64,000 bases of DNA, from contig VZRS01000486.1 in assembly GCA_013398055.1 (NCBI GenBank), forward strand, positions 108,429 through 172,428, given 5' to 3'. The notes beneath the pieces were generated by a model. It searched no databases, was not told the DNA's origin, and saw only the letters and a program-made list of their open reading frames with translations. The stretch is from Ifrita kowaldi. Taxonomy: Eukaryota; Chordata; Aves; Passeriformes; Cinclosomatidae. Numbering within the stretch: position 1 is the stretch's first letter; each line of letters opens with the position of its first letter. Shown in pieces: positions 1-33,750 of the stretch. Position numbers and translations under genes: made by a program.

Positions 1-1969
1 TTTGGTTTTTTCCTCCAAAGTGGTGGAGGTTGCTTTGCACTTGGTTCATTGCAACACTTCTTTCATATGCTTATGACAGTTTTTACAAGCAGAACATGTT
101 GTGTCCAAGGGTTATTAGGCTGTATTGATGTCCTTGGGCTCTGGTTCATCCGAGTCCACTGCGCCCCAAATACAAGTGCAATCAATGACCAATTTCCATG
201 TATTGGCACAATTGTGTCTGCCATTCCAGTGGCTTCTCAGTTGCTGCTCATAAGCACAATACACTAAATCAAGTTCCCAAGTTCACAGACTCGAGATTAT
301 TGTAGAAACAAATTTTGACCACTTTGTAGTTAGGCTACAGAAATATTTGCCTGGCTCTAAATCATCAATTCTGTGCTCTAAGACAGGACTCTGAATTGAT
401 AACTGATTATAGAAACACTGCTCATTTATTCTAGATCTACAAGATATGTAGGTCTCAAAGAACGCTCTTAAAAATCAGGCCTGTCTTGAGCAGAAGACAT
501 TGTGTGATTTAATGAGAATGCAAGCAAACAGGAAAAGAAGATGAAAGTGTGCTCTGTTACTTTTAATCTTAAACTGTTTTCTGCTACCCAAGTGATAACA
601 ATATAAATTTCTTAGAAACCTTCTTTGGTGTGGCTCTGGAATAATGGCAGATTATTTGGTAATATACCCTGGAGATCTGAACTCAGAGTCCTTCCAGAAC
701 CTGTATACTTTGAGTTTTATTAGCTTTCTTGGAGTAATTAATATTCTGAGCTTTAAATGCTTTCATGAAATGGGAGCTTTTTGTTTTAAAAGCTTTTTCA
801 TCTAACATGAATTCAATCTAAATTAATACATCTCTTAACGTAAGACAATTATAATCCTTTTCTGCTTTGACACTATTGTGCTTTTGGGATTTGACTTTTT
901 TTTTAAATCACAATGCAGAGCAAGAAATACAGAGTAGTAAATTGTCTTGAGACTCTGAGTTGCATATATGTTGTCTGTGCTACAGCGTTTATATGTGACA
1001 ATAGAGTATTTAATGTATTGGATGTAACTTCTGAATGAGACAGAAGTGTGGGTCTGCTCTTCTTAAAAATTTTAGTTGAGAAGTCATGTTTTTCTGTAGC
1101 TTGTAAAGTATGTAAAAACCCACAAAATTGTTCTTAGTTGCTCTGAAATGTTTTTCAAATGAATGTGTCCAGTCTTGTGAGTATATGCGGACGTGCTGTT
1201 GTGGGGGTGGGGGAAAGGGAAGGGATGAGGAAGAATAAGAGAACTGTCATGAAGAGATAAAGCATATTTTTCTTGAAACTGTTTAACCTGGCTAAATACA
1301 TGCATTACATGCATATATTGATGGATAATTTTAATTCTCTAATTTAACAGGGAACAGTTACCAACCACTAAACCTAAGTCCTGAGGTTATTTTCAGTATT
1401 GATGCGCCCCTCTTCTGGAAAACACACCTTTGTCTAGGTTTTTTTTTTTTCCCCTGTGAAAATGAGCTACTAAAACACCTCTCAGTAGACTACCATAAAC
1501 CTCTTTTTGCTATAAAATCTGGGATGTATTCGTAATTGCAGGGTTCCTTCTTTTCTCTCATGATCTTTGTGGAAATGGTAGAATGGTATATGGAGATAGT
1601 ATTTTGCAGATAGAAAGCTATCAGGAATGCTAATGCTGCTGCATTGGTACGGTTAGGGTGATGGGATGTATCATAGCACTCATTTAAAGTACAGGTTCTG
1701 GAGTCAAAATCAAACCTTTCCATTGCAGTTGTATTTGGTCCTGTCTGATATTATGCTATGTTGTAGATCTACCCTGGGTAGCTGAGTGTGGTGACACAAC
1801 CGATCTGGAGAAGCCAGGGGAAGCCCTGGGGAGAGTTCTCTTTACTTGATGAAGGGCTGGGTGCCCTGGAATGGGTTTGGCCTGAAAGCGGGGCCTGCAC
1901 TTTACCAAATAAGGCTGTCCTGGCGTAGGAATGGTATTCCCCAATTTAGCATTCCCACTGAAACCTTCC
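1..1969. other. Non-coding, probably 5' intron of hyccin
   Basis: No open frame resembling a protein is seen. The sequence is AT-rich and contains a T run near 1440. A slightly GC-richer patch at about 1780-1970 adjoins the LTR relic and may be part of it. Confidence 0.5.
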
Positions 1970-2295
1970 AAACCACAGCATCTCACTCAGTCTCCCTTTC
2001 CCCCGCCACCTCCCCTGCGTAGGGATGGAGAGGAGACTTAGGGGCACAAAAAGTAAAGATTACAGGTTGAAATAAGAACAATTTACTGGAAACAGCAATG
2101 GAATAAGAAAGCAAACAGTAACAGCTACACTATCAATAAGAAAGTGTACAAAATAGGCTAATGGCTCACCATGCAGAACTGGCTACCCCAGAGCTTCCCC
2201 GAACTGATGAGGTGGTACAGAATAGCCTCTGGGTCCTGGCCATGCCCCTCTTGGCTACTGCAAAAATTAACCCCATCCTGGCCTTAACCTGACGT
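1970..2295 (-). mobile_element. Diverged avian ERV LTR relic
   Basis: The segment resembles a Neoaves LTR type I recall. It has a C-rich head followed by a GGATGGAGAGGAGACTTAGG-like block, then AAATAAGAACAATTTACTGG and an A-rich stretch, and ends in a block like AAAATTAACCCCATCCTGGCC. The last block is also seen, diverged, at the 3' ends of the LTRs near 24.8 and 59.0 kb. Sense is inferred as minus from that comparison. Ends are approximate and no target-site duplication was found. Confidence 0.5.
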
Positions 2296-5200
2296 AAATC
2301 ACTTCTGAAGCACCTTTGACTTCTGCAGCCCAGTTCTCAGTTTGTGGAATTCCTCACGTTTTTTGGAGGCAGAAGGAAGATTAAGTTGAAATGGAAGTCC
2401 CAAGAGCTGCTAGAAAATGTCTTCCTTGTGTGGCTTGTGTAGTATCTTCTAAAGTCAGTGTCTGGCTTGCAGGTAGACATCTCTGCTTTCCAAATTGAAT
2501 GGGGTGCAGATACCTAGAGTAGGGTTGGAAATAGGCAGTGTCAGCCAGCAGAGTTGGGATGTTTTGGTCAAAAGTCTTGCATTCTTAATGTTGCTGCTAT
2601 GAAGTAGGTGAAGAGTCTCTCAAACTCCTGTCCCTGCTTTGTCAACTGAGTCTTTTTCCTTCTGATAGGTCACTGCTAAACTACTTGCCAGATGAATGCT
2701 TCTGGACTTGTACTAGCTGAAACTATGTGCTGTAATGGTAGAAGGCATTGAAATTGTGTCTTTTACAGTCAATGCTCAGAGATGAAGTACAGCCCCTGCT
2801 CAGTTCTCCACATGCTTTTTAGTCATACTCAAGCTATTGTGCAGCATCTGCCTGTGCATGCTTTACACTGTCTTTCAGCAGCTGAATTACCCAACACCTT
2901 TCTTTTCATCTGTGACTGACTGTTTTGAACAAACTCTAACTTGAGATGGCTTGCAGTTTTCACTTAGAAATCGTATCTTGGTTTTTAAAATTAGCTTGCA
3001 GCAAATAGACTTTGCAAATAGTTAGATTAAGTGAATAACTGCCTGTGAAGATAATGCTGTGGTAGCACTGAAGGTTGAGAAGGCAAGGAACTACATGTCA
3101 GCACTGCTGCCAAAATAATGCACCATGCTTTTGAAAAGACCATAAGTTGGTTCAAGACTTACATGGAATGCTAAAATTAAAGCTGCGACACAATTATTCT
3201 CTCTATAGCTTATTATATTTCACTGTTTTAAATTTGCCTTTGGGTTTTGAGAAAGGTTCCTGACTTCATAGGGATGTAGTGTACTTTGGGCTTAGGGAAC
3301 AAAGACACAAAAGAGCAGGAAGTTTGTTTGGGGTTCTGTACAGAATGTTTCTTGCAAGTGGTGAATTTGTGCAGCACTGCTGTCCCTTACAGAAGTGATA
3401 AGAGCACTGTGTCGTGTACTGTGGAATTGCCAGTGCACTGATGTTCTCAACACAAGTTACAGAAGTCTTGATAAATAGAGAACAGACAAAATTTCTAAAG
3501 CTTTCTAGTTCATTCATTTGTTTAAACTTGTGCTTGTAGTCATTTTAATGTTACCTAATTTAAATTCTCTTTCTCTATGATGCATATAGTTATTATCTTG
3601 ATTTTTCTTTGTATGTGTTGAGTAGTTAACTGTTTTAATCCAGAATAAGTAAGGACTTAAATTAAGACATGATTTTTCAATTGTGTGTTTTATTCTATCT
3701 AAGATTATGCAGTTTATATCTGTTCCTTCTTAAAGAGTCAATAAGATGTAAATAGTAATGTTTGCATGAAGTGAAAGAGGAAGCAAGTTATGTTTTAGCT
3801 GCTAAGAAAAACTGCTTTGAAAGTAATAGTTCTTACTTTCTTTCCCTATAATGAAACTATTGATGTATTACAGATGATAGAAAAGCTAACATTTGAGGAT
3901 ATACTCCAGATTAAATAGCTGAAAGAGTAAGAATTCTGCATGCCAGAGAATGGGGTGTAAGTTGACTGGAGTAAGTTGTCTTACAGGTGGTCAGTTTTGA
4001 CTGACTATGGTTATCAATATGCAGATGTACTTAGAGTGTGCTTTTGTGCAGTAGGCAACAGGGAAGAAATAGTAAAGCAGGATTAAAAAGTACAGCAAGG
4101 AGGAAGCAGGAAAGGAAGATGAAAAAATTCAAGTGGAAGTTATTTTCTCTCACTTCATTTTGGCACTGTACTGTTAGGGCTGCTTTTGTCTTGCTTAAAC
4201 AATATAGATCTGATTTACTATGGCTTGTATAAATTCAAGTGAATATATCAGTGATTGTAGTCTCATATCTGTATCCTGGTGACTTGTTTGGCTGGCATGA
4301 GTCATTTGATTGTCTTGGGAGAGATTTCCCCTTGGTAGTAAAGGGTAGATATAAGGTCAGTTGAGTACAAATGCGGTTTGTAATTGATTGCTAATCTAAA
4401 ATAAAGCAAATAAATTTGCCAGGAGTCAAGGACCAGGATTAAAAACTTCAAAAGCCTGTGCTATTAGGAATCTTACCTTCTGCTTGAGACTTTTTAGAAA
4501 GCTTTCATCATGAATGTTTTGGGTCATGTGTGCCCATGTGACTATTTGGCAGCATTGTAAACGGCCTTGCAACCTCATGACTTCAACCATAGATGGTTTG
4601 TTGTTTTTTGTTTTTCCCCCTCTTGACAGAATTCAAAGGTTGTAGAAGACTGAGTTATAGTCTGATGTGTCAAGGATTTGATGCTTTACAGCCCAGAAAC
4701 CTCCATGCAGTATTCTGTGGTACTGGTTACTTTGCGCGAGAAACAACTGCATTTAAGATAGTTATTTATGGTTTCTGTATGGTCTAGTTGATATATGCTT
4801 GCTTTTTATAGACTATGTTTTTCCTTAATTGCTGGCATCAAAACTGAATTGAGGTCTGTCATCTGTGGATGAATATTAATAGATTTGTTCTTTTAAAAAA
4901 AATTCTAATGGCTGTCATTCAGGAGGACTTTTCCATTTGATGGGCAAATATCTATCACTTCGTCATATTCCAAGTGTAAATTGTTTGAGAAGCATATGTG
5001 TACAGGATCAGGAAATCTTATTTAAATCTATATCATGGAAATGTCCGTTGACTCCTGACCTTTTAAGGCTGATGTTCCACATTGTGATATAAAGTGTAAG
5101 CTCTAGATAAGAGCTTCTATCTAAGGTTGCTTCTGTTAACTGACAGAGGGGAGGGGAAAATGGGAAGCAAAACTGAATAACGCCCTTGGCAAGATGAAAT

Positions 5201-8200
5201 TAAAATTGACTGCAGTTTCAGTTCCTAAGGTTCAGTAATCTTTACAAACCACTGGAAACAAGTGTTCAGAACAGTTATCTTTGTGTGTTCACTACTGTTT
5301 TGTGCAGAAGACTGCAGAATGACCATGGTGAATCAGACCAGAATTTCTGAAACCTTACTGTCTAACAGTGGCTGTTAGTAGAGGCCAAGAAAGGAACTGA
5401 GAGAAAACTGGAAGAGTGTGCTGGGGAGCAACCTCTGACTCCAGCTTGCTGAACTAGAAGTGCTTGTATCTTTAGTAGCTCTGGGTAGATCCTTCCATGC
5501 ATATGTCCAGGTGCTTTTTTTTCTGGGCATTTATATAAAGTTCACATACTCAGACCTGTATGCATACTTCCTTCCTACGTTGTTTTTGGTAACTCCTGTT
5601 TGTTTTGAGCCTGTCACGTCTAGTGTCACCTAAAACTTGTTATTTCTCTTGTTAGAGGATGCTGAATAACCATCTCTCATTTTAGGAATTTGCTTGAGCC
5701 TAAGTCAAGCCTTTTGGTGCACCATAGCCGTTCTGTTTTAAACTGAAGATGGCAATTGTCAGGGAATATTTGATACCAAGTCTTTGAGCACTCTTCGCAG
5801 TTGTATATCTGAATAGAGCATGTGACTGTTTCAGGCTTAGCACAATGAAGTTTTCGTTGGGGTTTTGTTGAAGTCAAGAAGTCAGACCTGACCTTTGTGG
5901 TTTGTGAAACCTGTCAGAGTGGCTTTTGGAGTCCACAGTAGCATCTGTTTCTTTTCTCAAGAGACTTCAAATGTTTTGCTGCGCACTACTGCACTTGCAG
6001 GTATCTGAACAGAACAGCTTGACCATATTCAAAACTGTATAGTAAATGAACAGATTGCTGTATGACTGGAATGAGTTGTGCATTGACATCAGGAAAATAC
6101 ATTCTCTTCTTTGTCAGTTGAATCAAGAATACACTTGTCCAAGTGCTCTTTCCTGTTCTGTGGCTTACCAAGGATTGTGTCTTTGTCTGTGAAACAAGAA
6201 GGAGAGAAAAATGTTCAGCAATGCGAATTTTAAGTGTAGTCTGTAGTCCTTAAGTGAACTTGATAAATCAAGTAGAGCTGACTAAAAGGTTTCTAATACT
6301 ACTTACACTACTTCAAAGGGTAAGAAAAATTGAGTCCTAATTGGCCCATCCCTACTTCTGTGTGCAAACTACTATAGAACAGAAGATGAACATTTACTAG
6401 GGGCTTGATCTCTTATGGGTCTGATGCATCCTAATGGAATGCTCACAAGTTTACTTCGTTCCTGTTCTGGGGTGAGTTGACAGATTTGGCTGATGGTTCA
6501 TAAATTGCTTAAGTTTCTGCTCCATGTTTCCTTTAAGCTAATTTTTTTTTTTTTTTAAGCAAATAATACAGACTTCCAAGCAGATACTTTACTGATTAGG
6601 TAAGGATGCAGTATATGCTTTCTCTCCTCTTCCAACAATTCTCAGAGGATGAGACTTGAGCAGTTTTTGGCTCCTGGTTATGTTTTTTCCAGCTCTGTGA
6701 CTTTCCCTAGCAAATATCTAATACTGCGGTTTCTGAAGGTCAATTCTACAGAACTCAAGAGTTCATTCTTTATCCAACTCCAGCCTCCTTGTACTTAATC
6801 CAGATTTCATTTATACACATGCATTCTGTGGATGAATTCTGCAAACACTGGGTAGCTGTAAAGAGCAAGAAAGCCACCTATTGTGAGAATTTATTTTTAA
6901 AGAAAAACCTGTGCATGTGTTGTCTGTGATTTCATTTGAGCACATGATTTGGTATTGTTATATTAAAGTCTTGGGTGACATGTTTGAAAATCCTAAGCCA
7001 TTTAAGTAGATTGATGCATTAGTAAGCTTGCCATAGAATGTGTCTTAATTTGTCTTGGCTGGCCCTCCACCAGCTCAATGCCTAGTAACTTTTTCTCCCT
7101 CCTCTATTAAAAAACAGGAAATTCAGTAAGTTCCTGATGTATTTGTACTGTAATGGGTGGTGGAGGCGGGGGGAATTACCCTCTTGGGGACTTTGCAGAA
7201 GTCTCTTCTAAATGAGACGTGGCTTTTGTCAGATAAATTTCCTTGGTATCTTATTCGAGTTGTACTACTCACCTTGAAACAAAACAAAAATTGGTTATAT
7301 AAGGAGATTATAAGCCTTACGTTTTTGTATTAGAATAGAGCAAGACCAATTGACAGCTCTCAGAGGCTGCTTAGGACTTGGGAATTGTTTATTATTATTT
7401 ATTATAAATCCTATCTTTGGCTGCTAATCGAAGTTGAGAGTCTTGTGGAAAATACTCCAAAGTGCTTTTAACTCACAAGGCACAAGCATACAGGTTATAT
7501 TAGCCATATAAATATAAACAATTAGCCATGTGTTAGCTAGATTGCATAAGCTATGCCTGCTTTCATGTGGCAAATATGAAGATAAGACTTGCAATAAAGA
7601 GTATCACCTAAAGTGGCTTTACTTCATGTGTGAGATAAGCTAATTATATATATGTGTCTAACAGAAATTCAACAGAGATGAACCACCTGGCTGTTACTGA
7701 GCTGCAGCACAAGTGGTTGTGTGGTATTTAAATAATTGAGACTTCTTGCTCTTTCCAGAAACAATCTTCATCAGGACATCCAAATGAACAAGGAGCATGG
7801 GGACGTTTGAAGCTGCTTGTCACGTTTAGTCAAAGTGTTGTTTGAATTTGTGGTGACAAAAGCAAGTTGTTTTTAAAGAAATGCTCAAACTCCACTCATT
7901 TGAAATCTTTGCAGGGACTTAGTAAGAAGACACCAAGGCAAAATACTCATTTAAAGAGACTAACATGCTGATGTATCTTAAAACAAGACTTTTGTTGGAA
8001 GAATGCTGTACAGTGTTTGCTGTGTTATTTGAATTTTTGTTGCAGTTTTGGCATATATAAAGTACATTCTTAATATAATATTACTTTTTTTTTAATCCCC
8101 AGTGTAGCAGGTATTTATTTTATCCACTTTATGTTGATTTAATTCTGTAGTGACTGGAACATTTCATGCTTACAGTGGCCTATATCTTGCAGTTATATCC

Positions 8201-9584
8201 ACTGAAACAAAGCTGTAATTAAGGCATGCTTTTTTAATCCTCTGGGCCTTTTTTTTTCTGTAAAAGGTTAACAGATGCTGTAAATTAAGCCTTATTTTGG
8301 TCCACTTAGTGTTAAAAATACCATTTTAGAATTACTTTTTATAAACTTTTTGTGGGCTTCAGCAAAAAATTGTGTTGTTAACTGAAATGTGTTAATCTGT
8401 GTTTTGGAACAGTCTTTGGTTTTCCAACTCTGTCCTAATATTGTGCCGGTCCAACTTGATCTGTTACTGAACTAGGACAAAATGAGGCAATCTTCAGTAA
8501 AGCAGTAGATTATCTGCCTGTTTAAATAGATCCCACACAGCTGATGTGTGGAGTTGAGGCTTTTTTCCTTCAAGGGGACATCAATCTAACACATAATCTT
8601 TGTTTTCATGGAAAATATTTGTAAAGTTAGAGTTCTTATTTGTGATACTCAAATGTGTGTTGCTGTGGGCTAAACAGGTATATATGGATTTCTTAATGCA
8701 TGAAGGTAAAATAAGGACAGTCTATCTCCTGTGTGTTTCAACTGCCTTAACTCTGAATGGAATGCCTCTGCTACTTTAAAAATAAATATAAAAGATCTGA
8801 TCAGCAAAAACTTTGCCCTATTTCTTCTCTGTAAATGTCATTTCAGAAGTTCATGCTTTTGCAGAAAAAAAAAAGAGTCACCTTTAAATATTTAGTCATA
8901 AAATTAGTCATAGAAACTTGAAGTATTATTCTTATTCCAATGGATAATGCCAGCCAAGGATGGTCTTACTGTTTTTACTGGTCGAATGAAACCTCTCTGC
9001 TCTGGGAACCTTTAATCTGAAAATAATTCTTGATGCATCACTAGAGTTAGGTGAGAAAAAAATGCATCTCTTAGATAAATGTGTTATCAGCTATGGACTT
9101 GGTGTATCCAGGACTCCTCTTGACTCCAAAAAAGGGATTTTTGCTTTGAACAATCAATATTAGGACAGGTGTTTGTGCTGTTAATGGGGCTCAGTGGGGA
9201 ATGGTTACTATTGTCACCTGTGCTGAAGCATGAGATGCTGCAAAAACCTTTGTCCGCCTTCATAGGAATGAAGGTAGGGCTAGTAGGTTGTGAGATTGAT
9301 TCTGTAGGAACTGGTAAGGTGGCTGCTTCAATAACTGTAGTAGGACTAGCCTTTGTGTTTGTTAGCACATGGTATTATCCTTAAAAGCCTCCCTTCACAG
9401 CAGGGTCTCACAGACAGCCTAGGCCGAGTATTCAGAGGTTGCTCCTCTGTATTTTCATTGTTACACCTTCAGAGACTGTTAGTGCTGATCAGAAAGACTT
9501 GGTATTTAGCTAGATGAATATTCTTCATGGCAATCCTTCCTATTTCTTTGTTGATAAAGGGTGATAGGATGGATGAGGTTTGAA
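2296..9584. other. Non-coding, probably 5' intron of hyccin
   Basis: AT-rich sequence with short chance frames only. Simple runs include T15 at 6542-6556 and an AT-rich TTATTATTATTTATT stretch near 7388. No RNA gene or exon is recognised. Confidence 0.5.
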
Positions 9585-10460
9585 TGGATCTTTGGTGATT
9601 CTGAAGTCCAACCACCATAGCTCTAAGTAGTGAAAATTGAAACAGGTGTCTGGCTGCTCACGATCTTATCAAACTGGGTTTTTAATGTCTCCAGGGGTGG
9701 AGACTCCTCATCCACTCTGGCACTTGAGGCAATTTTCTGTGCTCTGAGGTCCAGGGCTCCTGGGGGCTGCTCTTGCTGGTAACAACAGAAGCAAAGGTGG
9801 CAGTGAGTACCTTGGCCTTTTCTGTATCTTCTCTCAGCAGATCCCCTGCTAATTCAGTCACGGAGCCCTAGTTTTCCTGTTGCTGATGGTATTTTTGCAA
9901 AAGCCCATGAACCATTCTAGAACATTGCTGATCCTCCTTCTTGTTTTGATCCTTCTTACTGGGATCCTGTGATCACCTTTGTCATGGTCGTTGCAGCTCT
10001 GTCTGCCCTGACCTTGTTTGACATCACTGGTCAGTTTTTCCATGTTTGTAATTATGATGTTTAGCAGAGGGCCTACCTTTGGCTCCTCAGTCACCTGTTT
10101 CAGGAAGTGATAATTAGTGCACTCCAAATACCACTTGGGTTGCTTGTTTTCTCTTCTGTTGCCTTTCCAAGAGATAAGAGGGTAGTTCATATTCCAAGTT
10201 GAGGGCCAGGTGCCTGTAAATGTGAGGCTTCTTCAGCTGTATGAAGAGGGCTTCCTATGTTTTGTCTTGCTCAGGTGATGAGTAGCAAGCACCTGCCATA
10301 ATGTCACCTATGTTGTTCTGACCTCTCATCTGTTACCCATAAGCTCCCAGCTGCCTCATCGTCCACAGCAGGGCCAAGCTCCATGTGTCCCTGCTGCTCT
10401 CCCAAATAAAGGATGGCTTTCCTCCCTCACAATCCTTAAAGAGCCCATACCCAGCCATGG
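9585..10460 (-). mobile_element. Decayed CR1 LINE: endonuclease and linker remnants, RT missing
   Basis: Read on the minus strand, 10310-9930 gives a frameshifted CR1 endonuclease: YSSPEQDKT then EALFIQL, and in a second frame ISWKGNRRENKQPKWYLEC followed by TEEPKVGPLLNIIITN. These correspond to the CR1 blocks around the conserved ICW, RFLEC and EEPTR..LLDLVLTN. Further on come a piece ending TISNRKTR and the linker EKIQKRPRYSLPP. The latter is a frame-shifted version of the DTEKAEVLNAFFASV linker. The RT domain is absent, and 9585-9740 looks like a CR1-type 3' end, so the copy is internally deleted or two fragments are joined. Confidence 0.8.
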
Positions 10461-11947
10461 CAGTAGTCTGGTCTCCAAAAATTAAATGCCTACGCTTCCT
10501 TGGCCCTTCCCTGTTGTCCTTTCATCCTCCAAAGGCACTGTTCTTGTAAGCTTTGTGCAGACTTGTGTGTCTTTCTAGGGTGGTGAGAGGCCATTGCCAC
10601 AGCTGATTTCACCTGTCCTGGTCTGTTATTTAATGATCGTGCGAGTGAGGAGAACGGGGCACAGAAGTCTCTGGTTGCCTTATGGTATTATTGTGTATTA
10701 AAATGATTGTTAAAATGAAATTTTTGAACAGCCTGTTCAATTTTATTATTTTTGCTGTTGATGTCTGAATAGTCATTTCTTTACAACACTGTCTGTGCAT
10801 TGAAAGCTCTTGGCCACTACTTAAAGCCTTATTTAAGTTTGGGCTTTCCCCACTCCCCTTGCTTTGGAGGGTTGTAGTGAGCTCTTGCTATTATCATATC
10901 TGGTTCTTCTCCCTTTAGGCTTCTTAAAATACACTGTATATAGTCTGTATATGCTCTACAACAGTCTGGATTTCAGGACAAAATATTTGTATTTGTGTTA
11001 TAAAAGGGAATTCTTCCCTCCCATCTTTTCCTTGCTTGTCATTCATGGACAAGCCCATACTTGGGTATCAGTACTTCAAAACTACTTTTAAACTGGCAGA
11101 GTAAAACTTGATGGGATATCTCCCATGACTGAACATTTCACCAAGACAGTGTTTATTTTTTCTTCAGATTATTTAATTTTGTCTCTGGTTGAAATCCATG
11201 GGCACAAGTAGGATAAGCTAACAGCATGCTCTTTTAGTAGTTTTGTATCTTAATGCTATACTGGTCATCTGTGTCAGAATAAGCTGCTCCAAGGGACAGT
11301 TGTTTTTAAGTGGTTTCTCAAAATTGAAGAGAAATCAGAAATTAATTTCAGAAGCCACTCTGCATCTCCTGTGTCCAAGTCCTGCTGCTGCTGACCTCCC
11401 TCTGTCTGAGATTGGACTGCGTGTTGGGCTGGGGAGTCCGTCGTAGGCTCCATGCTGAGGCAGCAGGCTCGTTGTCTTGCAGTTGCCATGGTGGGGGAGG
11501 ACTGAAAGATTTTCCATCCGCCTTTATTTCAGTGACCTTTTCCACGTTGGGAATGGCAGTTGACTAGGAAAAACCTAAACAGTCGTTTCTCTTCAGTCCG
11601 TACAGTTTCCTCTCGAGTTTTGTAAGCTGAAAAATAAATTGAAATTGAGGAGGTAATATTTTTTGTTTTCAGAATGCCATTTCTGCAGATCTTTGACTTA
11701 CTGAGCTTCCTACGCAGTACATAGTTGGAATTTATTAAACTGCTGTATGTGAAAACTCCTGTGTTTAATGCTTCCAGCAGCGTGCATAAGTGAGGTACAA
11801 TAAAAGTTCAAAGTAATGTCAGCATGTGAAATGTTTACAAGTAAAAGCATGATAAGATTCTTTAAATGTTCACAGAGACATAATTTTCATCATCTGCTTA
11901 ATGCAGTGGCTGGAGTATTCACAAACTGTGTTTGCTTACTCTTTCAG
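10461..11947. other. Non-coding, end of the intron before hyccin exon 1
   Basis: No protein-like frame is supported. A GC-richer patch at about 11380-11530 contains three short minus frames and one plus frame overlapping each other, which is typical of chance openness. The last 30 bases form the acceptor of exon 1. Confidence 0.5.
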
Positions 11948-11976
11948 GCTGAAGGTTTTGAAGCAGATGTTGGAAG

Positions 11977-31853
<19,877 letters not shown>

Positions 31854-33332
31854 TAATAAATTGGCGAGTATGAAAAATAAATTACTGAGACTTTATTCTG
31901 ATATTGGTACATTAAGCTCTTTAATATGCCATACATTACTTCCTTAAATCTCAAATCCATAAATTCTTACTTGGCTCATGTTTGGCAGTAACAGTGAGTA
32001 GACAGCAGTTATAATTATTTTGAGTCAACTTCTGATAGTTTTACAACTTCATGGAAAGTTTATACCTTCACCAACTGAACAAGCATTAATTGGTTGGTTG
32101 TCACTGACCAAGGTGTGTGGCTTCTTATAGATGTACAATGTGGGAACAAGCAGAGCCTCTCTCCCAGATTCTGCTTTTTGTCTACCACTTGGCATAGGCA
32201 AAACTGCAAGTACTTAGGGTTTTTTTTAGGAGGAGTCTTGCAGTATTGTCATGCAATTTTGGAAGAGCATTGTAAGAACAAACCTTGTCTTACTTTAGCC
32301 ATGAGAAAGCTGTGCTTACATGTAAGGTTAAACTAGAGGCATCACTTCAGCGTTGGATGTTCTGGTGGCTTTTGTATTGGGAGTTGGTACATGTTGCAAT
32401 GTTCATACTTCTTTATGCCTGTATAAGTCCAATTTTAGATGCATTTTGGTTTACCTGTATGTCTTCAAAACTGGGCCTAAAGTAATTCAGCAGCAGTGCT
32501 TGTGGGCTGGGAGTTATTATCAATTGCTGTAGTAGTCACTCTTCAGATTAAAAATTATGCGACAGACTCTTGCTTTAGGATTCTTAAATATCAGTTCCAA
32601 AACTGCTCACTGAAAAGTTGGTCATCAGTATTTTTATTGTCTGTGGGGAAGAGATATGCTTATGTACCAATGTTATGTAGAAATATGAGCCCTTTGCACT
32701 GACTCAAGCAAATCAGGAGTGTGGATGTGCTTAACATGAGTTTCGTGCTTGAGACTAAGAGACTACCAAAGGATGTCTACTTTCAGTAACTTGCAAGCAC
32801 AAAGGGAAATTATAATGTAAATATAACTAGCACTGTAATTCCTAGGGTTTTTTATATCTATTATTTTTCTAGTTTGAAATTCTAAACCAGCAACCTGTTC
32901 AAGGTTTTACCTAACCTTTAACCTTCAGTGAGTTTGACAACAACTTTTATAATGTTGAGATTTTAATTAAATATGGACATTAAAACTTCTTACGCAAAAA
33001 TCTGAAGAAGCACTAGCTGACAAAACCACTCCAGTAGCAAGTTATTAGCTGATGAACAGACAATATATTATTATGAATGGAGAAACAGGATGAAGATCTA
33101 TGGCACAGTTGCTCCCAACTGTCCAGATTTCTGCAGCAGTTAATCCGTTATTGTCAAGAACACTGTAAAAAACTAACACTAAAATTCGGGTAGACTTTTC
33201 CCATTTGCCTGAAGATAAGTTTAGATATTTCTTTCTGACTTAAGCTGAAGCACAATTAACTTTTAAACATCTAATGTTATTCAGGTTTATAGCAATTAAT
33301 AAGCTGGTTAATTAATGACAAGGGTAAGTAAG
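31854..33332 (+). other. Hyccin 3' UTR and downstream sequence
   Basis: AT-rich and free of recognised repeats. How far the 3' UTR extends cannot be read from sequence alone. A TGTAAATA motif (Pumilio-type) occurs at 32816-32823. Confidence 0.5.
31855..31881 (+). terminator. Two proximal AATAAA hexamers just after the hyccin stop
   Basis: AATAAA occurs at 31855-31860 and 31876-31881, the first overlapping the sequence directly after TGA. If used, they would give an extremely short 3' UTR. Family members have long 3' UTRs, so they may be minor or unused. Further AATAAA hexamers lie at 33998, 34625 and 35678. Confidence 0.3.
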
Positions 33333-33750
33333 TTGTATAATTGTTCTAATAAGACCACAGACTGGAGGTGTACATTTGTGAGAATGCACCAAACTATGCA
33401 GATTAACCCCATCAGCCTGTAGGTGTTCATATTTACCTGAGAGCCTGAGTTTAAAGGAATGTGCCACAATTTCTCATTCTTCATTTCGTTGTGTCACACT
33501 GTTCTATTCCAGTAATGCAGTACTTCACCTTTTTACAGTGAAGTATTTTCCTAATTTTACATGAAAACTTGTATTCCTAATGGATAAACTACAAAACTGC
33601 TCTGTTTAGTTTTTAATACTTCGGCCAGTGAGAAAAACTGGTTCTTTGAGGTTGTTTTTGTAAATACTTCCTACAGTAGAAAATTCAGCCTTTTTTTGAT
33701 AGGTTTTTCTCCAATACACATTAGACAGAGCATTTGTTTCTCATTGACTA
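33333..33750 (+). repeat. Diverged direct duplication, copy 1
   Basis: Aligns with 35395-35800. Shared strings include TTGTATAATT, CATGAAAACTT, ATTCCTAATG, TTTTGTAAATACTT and CAGTGAAGT, with many substitutions and small gaps. It is not CR1 or LTR as far as I can recognise. See copy 2. Confidence 0.8.

Noticed and set aside
9087..9384. Overlapping frames open on both strands (93 and 71 codons)
   Set aside because: Neither resembles a known protein, and openness on both strands over the same bases is typical of chance.
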